Shown here piece by piece: positions 8,925 through 18,997 of a DNA stretch of 23,705 bases (positions are counted from its first letter, which is position 1; every line of letters starts with the position of its first letter). Position numbers and translations under genes: made by a program. Below the pieces are notes generated by a model that did not search any database, had not been told where the DNA came from, and saw only the letters and a list, made by a program, of their open reading frames with translations. The stretch is from the NCBI GenBank assembly GCA_001586965.3, contig LUCW03000863.1:1-23705 (forward strand), written 5' to 3'. The DNA is from Sphaeroforma sirkka (Eukaryota > Opisthokonta > Ichthyosporea > Ichthyophonida).

Positions 8925-9758
8925 AACTGTATAAATGTGTCTGTGGATTTAGATGCTTGTTAACTTTAAACTGCCGGCTTAGCAAGAGGGTCATGGGTAA
9001 TGGGGCGCATACATCAATGTTGTTGTGTTGCTAACACTAGTGGTCATGACTTGTGAACAGGATGTCTCGCGTGCCAAAATACAGTGAGGGATTGGATGAG
9101 ATGATCTGGATGGATGAGGCTTTGAAGGCACATTTGCGTAGACTTGTGTAACACAGGTACACAAATGAGTGGTAGCTATGACGTTGATACACGTAAGGAT
9201 GATAATTGTGTGCACAGGTACTCTGAGTGCTAGAAGTAGGGTGAATCGACGAGTGCTATATGCCGGTGTCCATTACTGAATGTGTGCGCAAATAGTATAA
9301 ATAGCAAGGTGCGTGGACTTAGAGATGACAGTTCATTTGGAGTCCAAAACCACGTATATTACTACAACGGCTATGAGAGCCATACCATATGTTCATACAT
9401 TATAACATACATACATTGTAACTAATCTTCTTTTTTAAATAAAAATATTATCCCTAAGCAGTATAATAAACGAGGGTTTTCCACCAGAGTTGGTGGTTTC
9501 TTGCGAGCACTGTTTTAGACAAAATTACTTTAACCTTCGTAGGTGGGAAGTGTAGGTGGCTCTATTTATGGTGCTTTCAAGATTTCTCCTTTTGGATTGG
9601 TTTTATTTATGTATGTACTTTGTATTTGTTTTTTTTTTACATAAAAGAATATGTACATATGTAGAGCACATATAAATAATTAAATACGTGTGGAGAAAAT
9701 AAAATAAAATTTCTCCTACATAAAAAAGTAAAAAACATAATTTATTTGTTTGTGCACG
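8925..9758. other. Non-coding stretch with LTR-like debris
   Basis: I see no gene here. A TATAAATA at 9296-9303, the sequence shared with the 7642-7741 insertion (9361-9455) and an AATAAA at 9465-9470 follow one another within 180 bp, the order expected of an LTR or a promoter-to-polyA remnant. CCACCA and TGGTGG (9481-9486 and 9491-9496) form a short hairpin just after. The rest is AT-rich sequence with no recognisable content. Confidence 0.4.
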
Positions 9759-9851
9759 GCCCTCTGGATTTGGGTCTCTGCTAAATTTTCGATTTCCGCT
9801 ACGATCAAAACCTTGATTTCCGCTCGAGACCCTCTCCAGACTCCAGAGGGC
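9759..9851. repeat. Fold-back (nested inverted repeat) sequence
   Basis: GCCCTCTGGA (9759-9768) pairs exactly with TCCAGAGGGC (9842-9851). Inside it GGGTCTC (9772-9778) pairs with GAGACCC (9826-9832). The loop holds two copies of GATTTCCGCT. It could form an imperfect hairpin in RNA or be a small fold-back transposable element. Confidence 0.55.
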
Positions 9852-10474
9852 TGTGGTTTCTGTAACATACAATATAAAAATAAACATGCATACAAAACTT
9901 TTCAGAGAACAACCGTCACTGACTGACTGACTGGTTTTTCGCCGAATCGCCGGTCACGAGATTGTTTCGAAACATAGTGCAGTTTGACTCTGTCAGCATT
10001 CAGCAACGCAACACAAAAAGTGTGAAATCCACTAGCCAGTGAAAACCCGTGCACTGGAAGCCTCTTTGCATTCCAAAAATCTAAACAAATGAATATGATT
10101 GTTTCATCAATCATTTTTGGGGTTTTTGTAGTAATTGTTTTTTTGTAAAAGAATTCTTACAAATATTTACATGCAGCATACTGCATTGCAGTGTTTTTAA
10201 AATAAAAAAACAAAAAAAGAATAAAAAAGAAATAAAAAAAATCATGATGTTTACTGTTATATCCCTACTCTCGTCTTGTTGACTTCGTGTTCACAGCTTA
10301 ATCATGTAAATAGCACGTATATATATGTATCTATACATACATAAATAACATACATAAATATATACATATATACATATATATCACATCTAAGTATACTTAA
10401 TATATTGCGTTTTTCTATCAATCTTGTATCCACGAAGATTTGTAGCACAGTTTAGTATAGCGATCTGACTAACG
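9852..10474 (+). promoter_or_regulatory. Upstream region of the TMCO4-like gene
   Basis: There is no coding sense in this stretch. It holds a short (ACTG) repeat at about 9915-9932, A-rich tracts at 10199-10240 and an AT-rich TATG/TACA microsatellite at about 10316-10380. A promoter must lie here if transcription starts near exon 1, but no specific element stands out. Confidence 0.3.
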
Positions 10475-13400
10475 ATGGGGTTATTTTCGAATGATGAGAA
10501 GCCCAAAAAGGCCGAAGACGGTGCCGAGTCTTGGAAGTTACTGGTGTGTGAGAGCAGTGTGATTGCGTGCTGGATTACTATATTGTGGTTCGAACAGGGA
10601 ATAGGTAAATAACTTGACTGTAATGCAAAAGAATTTGATTGTATATACCGATGTTCTACTTTTGTGTATGATCCCGTCTACTTGCCGACTCCTAGGTGTT
10701 GAAAGAACAAGCACTATATATCAACCGGAACGTTGTTGTTGCAGTGTTTCAGTTTTCTATTCAAATGTCTATTTTAAAAGTCACAATACTAGTTTTATTG
10801 TACTACCGACGAAACATAGTGTCTTCAGATAGGGTATTTTGGTGTTTGTGCTAAATATTTGGAAGTGAACATCTTAGGTTTGTTCTGCGCATGTATGTAT
10901 GTCACTTATTAAATTGTCTGAGAATTGAGAATCGATGTACACCCTAACCAGTGTGTACGCCTATAGCTGATGTCATCTGTAGTGTAGGGTATATGTATTC
11001 ATTTTATTCATACAACCTTTGTCGATCTGCGGCTCTTTATCTTGTTAATTGTTTGTCGATAGGGCGAATGTATTTCAGAAGAGAGCGAAGACTTCGTATA
11101 GTTAGCCTGGGTAGTATCGTACGAAAAGTATTCTCACGTCAAGTTTAGTAAATATGCACTTGAGCATGCACACCCGGTCCATACTTCAGCAGCTTGCTCA
11201 TGATGCTTTAGAATAGAACACGTTGATCAACAGGCAGTTGTCTGTTTAGATCGGTCACACTTCTGTACGCATTCGCGTGGTTGTCCCATTCGGTTTGTAT
11301 ATTCCTGGAATACACACGTTTGTGACACAGCTATCGCGCGACAACAAATTTTGAATATATTAATTCCCTAAATTTTGAATAGACCAGTTTCCCAAACAGT
11401 GCTTGCATACCTAACAAAAGTTCTTTTTTGACAAATATATTTGGGTGTATGTGATCGCCAGCACACTTTTAGCGATACTTTCACGCCTCTGACATTGCGG
11501 GTCTATATCGGATAATCTACGTTCCAGTCCCGCAACGTTCACGGTTGAGACACTCTCCTCACGTATGGGTGTATTGGGCACGTCTTTGTTAACCAATATA
11601 TATGCTGCTATTGCAATTTCGCGACTCCAAATCTTAAATTTTTTATCTATTCACTAGGCAAAGTTTACATATTGCCTCATTGATTGTTGTGGTATTGATA
11701 GGTGTCAACTAGATCTTTGTGGGTGTATGTAAGGTTGTTAGAAAATTGCTCCTCAGATCAGAGTGTCAACGTACAGAATATGCGGTGTGCATTCAAACTA
11801 CAAATTCAATACAGGCTTGAGTGTGCAACGTATCATAAACGCTGCAAGTGCACTGGTGAACAGTGCTTTTGTTTATACGAGTACCTGCGCGTGTTCGAGC
11901 TCCACACTGATAGTCAACATCTTTTTCTCAAGTGGTATTCCCTCGAACCTCATACTCGCGCTTCGTTATGTGCCCCGGCTAATTTGTATTTTGCATTCGA
12001 TGGCTTGTAAAAATATTTTGAATTGTCAATGATAGAGTTTTCGTGGTCGAATTGAGCCATTTATACTTTTGTCAAGGAGCAAATGATGCACAAACCCTCA
12101 AATAGCAAAATAACTTGGCATACAGTGTCCTTCAAGATGTAGTTAGAGATCAGATGTTAAAACTTGACTCAATACATGAACAATTTCATATGTTTTCTAA
12201 TCAAGTGCTCATCGATACAATCTCTTCCTCCGTAGACTGAAAAGCGCCTGGAAGAGCTTTCCGAACAGGACCGATATTTCTACGTAGGACTTGTTGCTAG
12301 TCTGATACCCTATTACAGTTCCAAAAACGTGGCTAGCTTAAATGAACACCGAAAGTCTGCTCGGGATTTGCACAATAGTTTCCATATGGCGTTGTTCAAG
12401 ACTCTGGCAGATCGTACTGAGCTACCGACGGGACGTCTGGCATCGCTGCAGCTGGTGGCAGAGGTGTGTGGGCGCTTGTGCACGTTGAAGCACGCTCTTG
12501 TGTCTCGTATGTTACTCGCTTGGTTTTGGCGAGTGTATGTATAGACATACACATGTTTGTTTATTATACGAATGTAACGGTGGTGCAGGGAAGGGACCGG
12601 GAGTGGGGAATTGGAATGTGCTGGGTCTTGCTATCTTTTCGGAGCTAGCAAGGGCTATTTTGTATACATTTCGCTGTTTGGTGGTTTGGGCTGCGCTGTG
12701 ATGCCTTATGGGTGCCCACATTCTACTTCAGACCTGTTCAGCGAATGCTTGAGTATTTGAGTGAGTGAGAGAGAGTTTGGTCGCATATCAACACATCGGG
12801 AGTGTCAAGTCAGTCATTGTAGGATTCACTTTCCAAGATTCAAAATTGAGATATGGCTAGTTAAGTGTTTCGATGTATATCTCGCGACATGATACAGGGT
12901 TCAGTTAGAAATGGACACTTGCAGCGAAATTTATGAATTATGACTTAGCCTTACCATTTCCACACATCTCACAATCAATACAAGCGTATCTCACACGTAT
13001 GTATTGTAGCTCATTCTTTGTCGTGTCATAACTGTTTGATGAAACTCAATCCTTGTAGGGCGAAGTGGAGAAAGACTTTCAGATGTTTTCAGACTCTCTG
13101 AGTGACAGCAGCAAGGTAAGTGCGCACGATCACAATAAACTTATCCGACCAAATAGTGCCCTTGTGTGTATAGCTGCGAGTTACTGTTGTATTCGGATGC
13201 ATGGTGACGCATTCGTTCGCCAAAACACAGTGACTGTGGTACTGAGCTTGATTCCACCTCTGTAGTGGGCTTAGTTTGTGCCATTTCTATCGACTTTTTT
13301 TTTTTGGCGCTTTGCTTCGTCGAAACCGGGGTCGCGCACTGTCTGGCTGTGTCATGCCTACTCTCCTCATATGGTGTAATATTCATGAGTAAGTTAAATC

Positions 13401-16246
13401 ATCATCATAGATTAGATATGCTCTAATTTGATTGAAATTCGTATGCTTGCGCTGCATCAATACGAGACGTGGTGGCTAAAGAGGGAGAGTATAGGCCACT
13501 ATGGCTGATTACATTTTGCTTGCGCCACTTTTATTTTGCAACCAGGGAACAAATTGGCTCATCATGCAAGATCTGGTTTGCCTGTGTCTGATTTCTGGAC
13601 GGTACGACGCTCGATCGCGCACACTCATCAGGCGAGTGGTGGCAGCAACTGGAGTGGAATGGCAACAGGTCTTCAACTTCGAAAACAATTTGGCTCACAT
13701 GCTGCTGTCCGATTTTCAGTACGTTTTGTTCAGGCTCGTTATCACGTGAGATTTTGGTAGTCGTTGTATAGCATTGTACAGTCGTTCGTGACACGACAGA
13801 GGAACAGTGCTTTCGACAAGCATATGTGTCTAAGGTATTTGGTCAAAGCTTCTCGGTTGATTCGATTTTTTTGCTGTACGTCGCGTATGTAACAAGTGCA
13901 TCAAGATTGTTGGCCTGGAGAATCTTGCGACAAAGGCGCTCTCTAGGCTTGCACTGCTTATCGGTATGGCACATTGAAGTCTCTATTTTTTTTCTTCGCA
14001 AATGCTTTCTTCACTGTGAAGAAGATCCGTTCATTTATGACCTACGGTACCCCCTGATCACTATCTGAAACTCGCTCTTAAGTACCCACCCCTCCCTTCC
14101 ACTCGAATCAGCACTTGCCATTCGTCGCAATGCTTACCTGCCTTACCATCCATTGCATCCCCAGAGAGAGTGCAGAAGAAGCAGCCGAGCGCGAGATGAA
14201 AGAAAAAAAGTCCAAGTGGAAGAGGTACGCGGCTGTCGCAGGTGCTACGATTGGAGGCGGTGTGGTGATTGGGTTGACTGCAGGGCTGGCTGCACCCTTC
14301 ATCGCCGCGGGTGCTGGAGCTGTATTGGGAGCGGGCACAACAGCTTTTCTGTATGTTCTATTATGAGGAATGAGTTGGTGAGTGTTTATCCTACTGTCAC
14401 TTGTATATACAAGTTGAGACTGATAGTGTTCGTACAAATGGGTGTATGCTTGAGAGTTTTCTACAGAAGGGGGTATCATATATGTAGTGAACTTTCAATA
14501 GCCGCAAGCGCTGGTACTGTGTTGAGCGCAGGAACGGTGCGTTTTGCAATATTAATTAGTTTTGCATGTGACTTTTGCATGTGCGACAGATTTTGCTGGA
14601 GTTTTGCATGTGCGACACATTCAGCAAAATCTGTCGGGATTCGTATTGTTGCTGGTCTGAATGCAATGCGGCCGCACTCTTTATCACCGCAGGTTTTGTT
14701 GCCGTGTTGGGGCCGGATATGGGGCCTGATCAGCATATATGTGTCTGTTGACTGGTTGAGACTTGAAATAATTGGTCTCGCACTTCTGCAAAGGCGCTGC
14801 TGTCTTTCAGAGTATTTTCCAGCTTATAGCGTACGGTAGCGATGTGTACATGTGGTCTGATCGATATTTTCTATGTTCTCGATTCAATGCAGCGCAAGTA
14901 CAGGGGGTGTGGTTTTGATCACCACATTATTCGGCGGGGCTGGTGCCAAATTGACCGGCCAGGCCATGAGCAATCGAAAAGGCGAGGTTAAGGAGTTTGA
15001 CTTTGTACCCCTCAGACTACCAAACTCACACACCAATCGCGATACATCCAATGAGGACAAGCAGAAAGATTTGAGTGTTGTGATTACGGTTTCTGGATTG
15101 CTCAGCCACGAATCCGACAACGAGTCGGATTCACTGTTAACTAAAACGGATCAGTACGCACTGCCGTGGAAGACTATTGACGCCGTAGGGGAGACTTATA
15201 CGGTATTCTGGGAGAGTGAGGAGTTGGAGGGAATCAGTCGGTACATGGGTAAACTGCTGAGTAACAAGGCTATTGGCTATGCAACCACCCAAGTGCTCTC
15301 ACAGACAGTGCTGCATGCTGCAGTGGCTGCCGTAGCCCTGCCCGTAGCGCTGCTGAATGTCACGGATGTGATTGACAATGCGTGGAGCAGGTGTGTTTCT
15401 CGTGCAGACCAGGCTGGACTGATCTTGGCGGACACCTTGTGTGCGCGCGTGCAGGGATTCCGACCGGTGACTTTGGTTGGGTTTGGGTTGGGGGCGCGTA
15501 TGATCTTCAGGGCGCTGGAGGATATGGCTAAGAGGAAGGTGCCGGCGGTCGGTATAGTGGAACGAGTGGTGTTGTGTGGCTGTCCGATCCCCAGAGATTC
15601 GGCACGGTGGGCGACAGTCAGGGGGATGGTATCAGGCAGGTTTGTGAATGCCTATTCCAAGACTGATTGGATTTTGGGCTATGTGTACCGCACGCTGAAT
15701 GCCGAGTCGAGTGTGGCTGGGCTGGATGCTGTGATTCTCGACAATGTGTATGGTAAGAAGGTGGAACCAGAATTGAGCAGGGGTACAAATTTCCCCGGCG
15801 GGATTATTGAAACGACAGACGGGGAGAAGGTGAGCGCGGAAGCGAGACTAGATACAGTGGATGCACTTGGCGTCATCGAAAATGTGGATGTGACGCACTT
15901 TGTACCTGGGCACCTGCACTATAGGACACGCATGCCCCATATCTTGTACGAATTGGGTCTCAGCTCAACAGAACCTCCACCCCTCACCGAACAAGAGAAG
16001 CAAGACATTGAGAATTTATCAAAGCCCGTCACAGACGACGACAAGGCTAAGTTAGAGACCGAACTAGAGGAGAATTTGGAGAAGAATATGGCCGGTCTGG
16101 AACTTGAGAAGCAGAAAGTAGCGCACTTGGAGGAACACTTGACCAAGCCGGCCGATAAAGTGGTGCAGGCGGACGACAAGCCTGAACAGGTGGATTTAAT
16201 CAAACAACAGGTTAAAAAGGAGGGCCTTTCGGAATTGGCGATCTAG
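10475..16246 (+). CDS. TMCO4: TMCO4-like DUF726 alpha/beta-hydrolase-fold membrane protein, 6 exons
   Basis: Exons 10475-10543, 12236-12463, 13059-13115, 13546-13745, 14165-14350 and 14893-16246 all have GT-AG borders and agreeing phases (0, 0, 0, 2, 2). Together they give 697 codons and a TAG stop at 16244. The family (human TMCO4, yeast Mil1/YFL034W type) has a helical N-terminus, a Gly/Ala-rich membrane region and a DUF726 hydrolase domain. Here exon 4 gives the GRYDARSRTLIRR region. Exons 5-6 give the basic KWKRY stretch followed by the Gly/Ala-rich hydrophobic segment ending LFGGAGAKLTG. Exon 6 gives LSVVITVSGLLS, the elbow GFGLGAR (15479-15499), NAYSKTDWILGY and VDVTHFVPGHLHY, then a charged coiled-coil tail. 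The elbow has Gly where the family has the nucleophile Ser; candidate Asp and His remain. It is probably membrane-attached in the cytoplasm, with catalysis doubtful. The start ATG at 10475 is the least certain part. Confidence 0.85.
10544..12235 (+). other. Intron 1 of the TMCO4-like gene (1.69 kb)
   Basis: Donor GTGTGT and acceptor CCGTAG, phase 0. It contains no ORF with recognisable coding sense and no clear repeat. A further small N-terminal exon inside it cannot be excluded. Confidence 0.65.
12464..13058 (+). other. Intron 2 of the TMCO4-like gene (595 bp)
   Basis: Donor GTGTGT and acceptor TTGTAG, phase 0. The ORFs inside it are low in coding sense. Nothing else was recognised. Confidence 0.7.
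13116..13545 (+). other. Intron 3 of the TMCO4-like gene (430 bp)
   Basis: Donor GTAAGT (strong) and acceptor ACCAG after a T-rich tract, phase 0. Nothing else was recognised. Confidence 0.7.
13746..14164 (+). other. Intron 4 of the TMCO4-like gene (419 bp)
   Basis: Donor GTGAGA and acceptor CCCCAG, phase 2. The phase match with exon 5 fixed the donor. The last ~11 residues of exon 4 are less family-like than the rest, so an earlier donor is possible. Confidence 0.65.
14494..14545 (+). repeat. Decayed duplicate of the 3' end of TMCO4-like exon 5
   Basis: Compared with 14298-14350, the sequence aligns in the same reading frame. It gives IAASAGTVLSAGTVRF against IAAGAGAVLGAGTTAF in the exon. 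No splice-site pair tried here gives phases that fit between exons 5 and 6, so it is taken as non-coding now. Confidence 0.7.
14560..14636. repeat. Intronic hairpin with triplicated TTTTGCATGTG motif
   Basis: CGACAGATTTTGCTG (14584-14598) is the exact reverse complement of 14622-14636, with a 23-nt loop. Copies of TTTTGCATGTG start at 14560, 14573 and 14602; the last two extend to TTTTGCATGTGCGACA. Confidence 0.75.
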
Positions 16247-17219
16247 AATATCAGTTTGCGAAGCGATGGGGTGTATGTTAAAACGAATGGTGCATACAGG
16301 GCACGGGCGAGCTGGTATCTCATTCCACACACTGATTCAAAACTCTAGTATCATTCATGTTTTCGGATCGAATACGTCGTTGTTAGGATAAAAAAATCCA
16401 ATATACGACGTTGTTATATAAAATAAATGAAGCAGATAGCGACAAGCTCATTTTCCGCATGACGCAAATCAGAGATTCATTATTATACCATTTTTACTTT
16501 TTTTTTTCTACCGTACTCGCCTATTTTTACTAGATAAGCAAACAGTTTAGGTTTCTATGCAAAGTACATTGATCTGTATGTTACTGTTGCATTCATCTTC
16601 TTGGCGCCAGCACTCTGCTATACTCGTAGCTCCGATTTCCTTTAGTGCAATCCATTTATATTCATTTGAGGAGTACTTTATTTATCCGTTCTGGAGAGTA
16701 GCAGCGCGCAACAGTGGATAGATGACAATTTACCGATGAAACTCGGCCTTCAGGGCGTAATTCCTTCAGGGCTAGAATTACCAGGGGACAATTAGCACTT
16801 GAAAACAGCGCGGAGTTTCGGAGATACAAAAGTGCACGGATGTCTATCGTCCAAACTTTATTATCCGTGCCATTTTTAGTCTGAAACCACAGTCCATGGC
16901 TCTCTTGCTATGTGAAAGCACATGACGTCATGTATGACGTCACTCGAGACCATGGAAACTGCAATCTCTTTGAAGATCAGACTCAGGAACTACAAAAACC
17001 CTCCAATCTAATAAATGAAGCAGATTCTATCTCTAGTATTTATTAAAGTGCAATGCAGTATATAGGAGTGTATTGGATTGCGAAAGACATAAGAGATATG
17101 CATACTATGATGGAAGCACAATGAAGTATATACTGAGTACTAATGATTTAACCGTTCTAAAAAAACTTAAATCCTAATATCAGTATAAACCACACGCTCT
17201 TCTCATACAAACGTACACG
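16247..17219. other. Intergenic region between the TMCO4-like and GT61 genes
   Basis: No gene is seen. AATAAA at 16422-16427 is a candidate polyadenylation signal for the TMCO4-like gene, about 175 bp after its stop. A perfect 16-bp direct repeat (AATAAATGAAGCAGAT at 16422-16437 and 17010-17025) flanks 572 bp. Inside are an 8-bp inverted repeat GCACGGAT/ATCCGTGC (16834-16841, 16863-16870) and two TGACGTCA sites. Confidence 0.6.
16923..16942. promoter_or_regulatory. Twin TGACGTCA (CRE/ATF-type bZIP) sites
   Basis: Two full 8-bp palindromes at 16923-16930 and 16935-16942, starting 12 bp apart and about 280 bp before the ATG of the GT61 gene. TGACGTCA is the consensus for CREB/ATF-class bZIP factors in opisthokonts. 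Function here is inferred from motif and position only. Confidence 0.5.
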
Positions 17220-18350
17220 ATGAGTTTGACGATGCAATTCCCCGCAAAGCGCAAGTTGACCAAAAGACGTACTATAGTACCATTAGCTGTGCTATTGATG
17301 ATAGTATACGTCTTATATTCCGACAATACAATCCGAATTCGCGAGAAACATATGCAATACAAAGATAAAGAGATACACAATATGGATAAAGAGATGGATC
17401 GAAAACGAAGGCACAAGTCAGCCAATTTCGAGGAAAGCAGGCGGAAAGGCATATCCAATAGAATACACCCATTATTCAGAATATCAGATGATATGGAGCT
17501 GTTTAGAGAGGGCAACGGGAGTTTGAACATTCCTGAGCTGTTGCTACAGGAAAAAGTACTCAAGAGGTGTGTGGTGTACTACAGTGTGGATAGAATGGCA
17601 ATTGTGTTTGTATTTGCGTTCATGAACTTAGCTCGAATGAGGGTAGATTCAGTATTGCTCTAACAGCTTAAAAGGAATAGAAACAAGTAAAAAAATAACG
17701 ACGATATACCTGTCGCTACAGTCCCTATTACATGGTGATTGTAGTGCGTTGGCAAAATTATAAGAGTGCTTTGAGAAGTGCAACGGTATTATCAAACTTT
17801 ACGCGCTAGTGTCACGCTATATGCAAGAAATATGCAGTCGCCCGACATTTATATGTACAGATCTGGCAATAACCTATGAGTATTCTACATATATTTGCAT
17901 GTATCTCTACAACGATATAAATATATAGTTATTTTACGGTGACTATCTCAAGCACTCGCATTGCCGCATTGAATGTACGTGTAGAAGTTACATACCGCCA
18001 CAGGGAAGTAGAACTTACATTATCCACAAGTCTGAAGTGTCAGATGATCCCTCCAAATAAGTATGCATATTGCCTTGTTGATAATGTTCATGTATGTGCA
18101 TAGGCCACGCCAAGGAGGTTTCAGGCAAACTACAGCTCAGGATATACGAACTGAATGGAAGCAAGTACGCGATAGTGCTCCAGGTGTACTGATATATCAC
18201 CTACTTGGGTACGCATAATAGTGCTATGGTCGAAATGTTTTCTTTCAGACGGGGCTTGCCTATAGCAATAGGTACAGTCACCGTACTACAATGCACATCA
18301 CTGCCTTCTAATCAGTCACCTACAATCTCAAGTCATCGACAAATGCTTTG

Positions 18351-18448
<98 letters not shown>

Positions 18449-18487
18449 ACATACATATACATGCACATGCACATATGCATACATATG

Positions 18488-18538
<51 letters not shown>

Positions 18539-18551
18539 CATATATATATAA

Positions 18552-18638
<87 letters not shown>

Positions 18639-18883
18639 CATATAATATATTAATAATAATAATACATAATAATCACATACAATAATAATACATGTACATA
18701 TAACACACATGCACACACGTACATCATCTGCGTACGTGCATAATATATATATATGCATGCATACACACACGCACGCGCACACACACATACACACAATCGT
18801 ACATACACATGCACACGCACACACACACACACACGCACACGCACGCACACACGCATACACACACACACACACACACACACACG

Positions 18884-18948
<65 letters not shown>

Positions 18949-18962
18949 GCACACACACAAAA

Positions 18963-18997
<35 letters not shown>

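Larger units (their letters stand above)
14351..14892 (+). other. Intron 5 of the TMCO4-like gene (542 bp) with exon duplicate and hairpin
   Basis: Donor GTATGT and acceptor ATGCAG, phase 2. Joining exon 5 directly to exon 6 keeps the Gly/Ala-rich segment unbroken and, from memory of the human protein, at the family's usual length. The intron contains a decayed copy of the exon 5 end (14494-14545) and a perfect 15-bp hairpin (14584-14636). Confidence 0.75.

Noticed and set aside
14108-14479. Minus-strand ORF of 123 codons
   Set aside because: It is antisense to TMCO4-like exon 5, whose plus-strand frame has clear family features and splice sites.
14501-14536. Extra coding exon between TMCO4-like exons 5 and 6
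   Set aside because: The acceptor and donor choices tried do not keep phase, while direct joining of exons 5 and 6 does.
15919-16203. Minus-strand serine-rich ORF
   Set aside because: It is a shadow of the charged coiled-coil tail in exon 6.
18031-18091. Additional GT61 exon ([16 protein letters not shown])
   Set aside because: It is attractive in coding sense and phase, but it leaves only about 23 nt before the next coding stretch, too little for an intron. It is kept only as an alternative.
18205-18645. Open reading frame of 146 codons, largely (IY)n
   Set aside because: It is produced by the TA microsatellite; there is no other coding sense and it lies in a GT61 intron.
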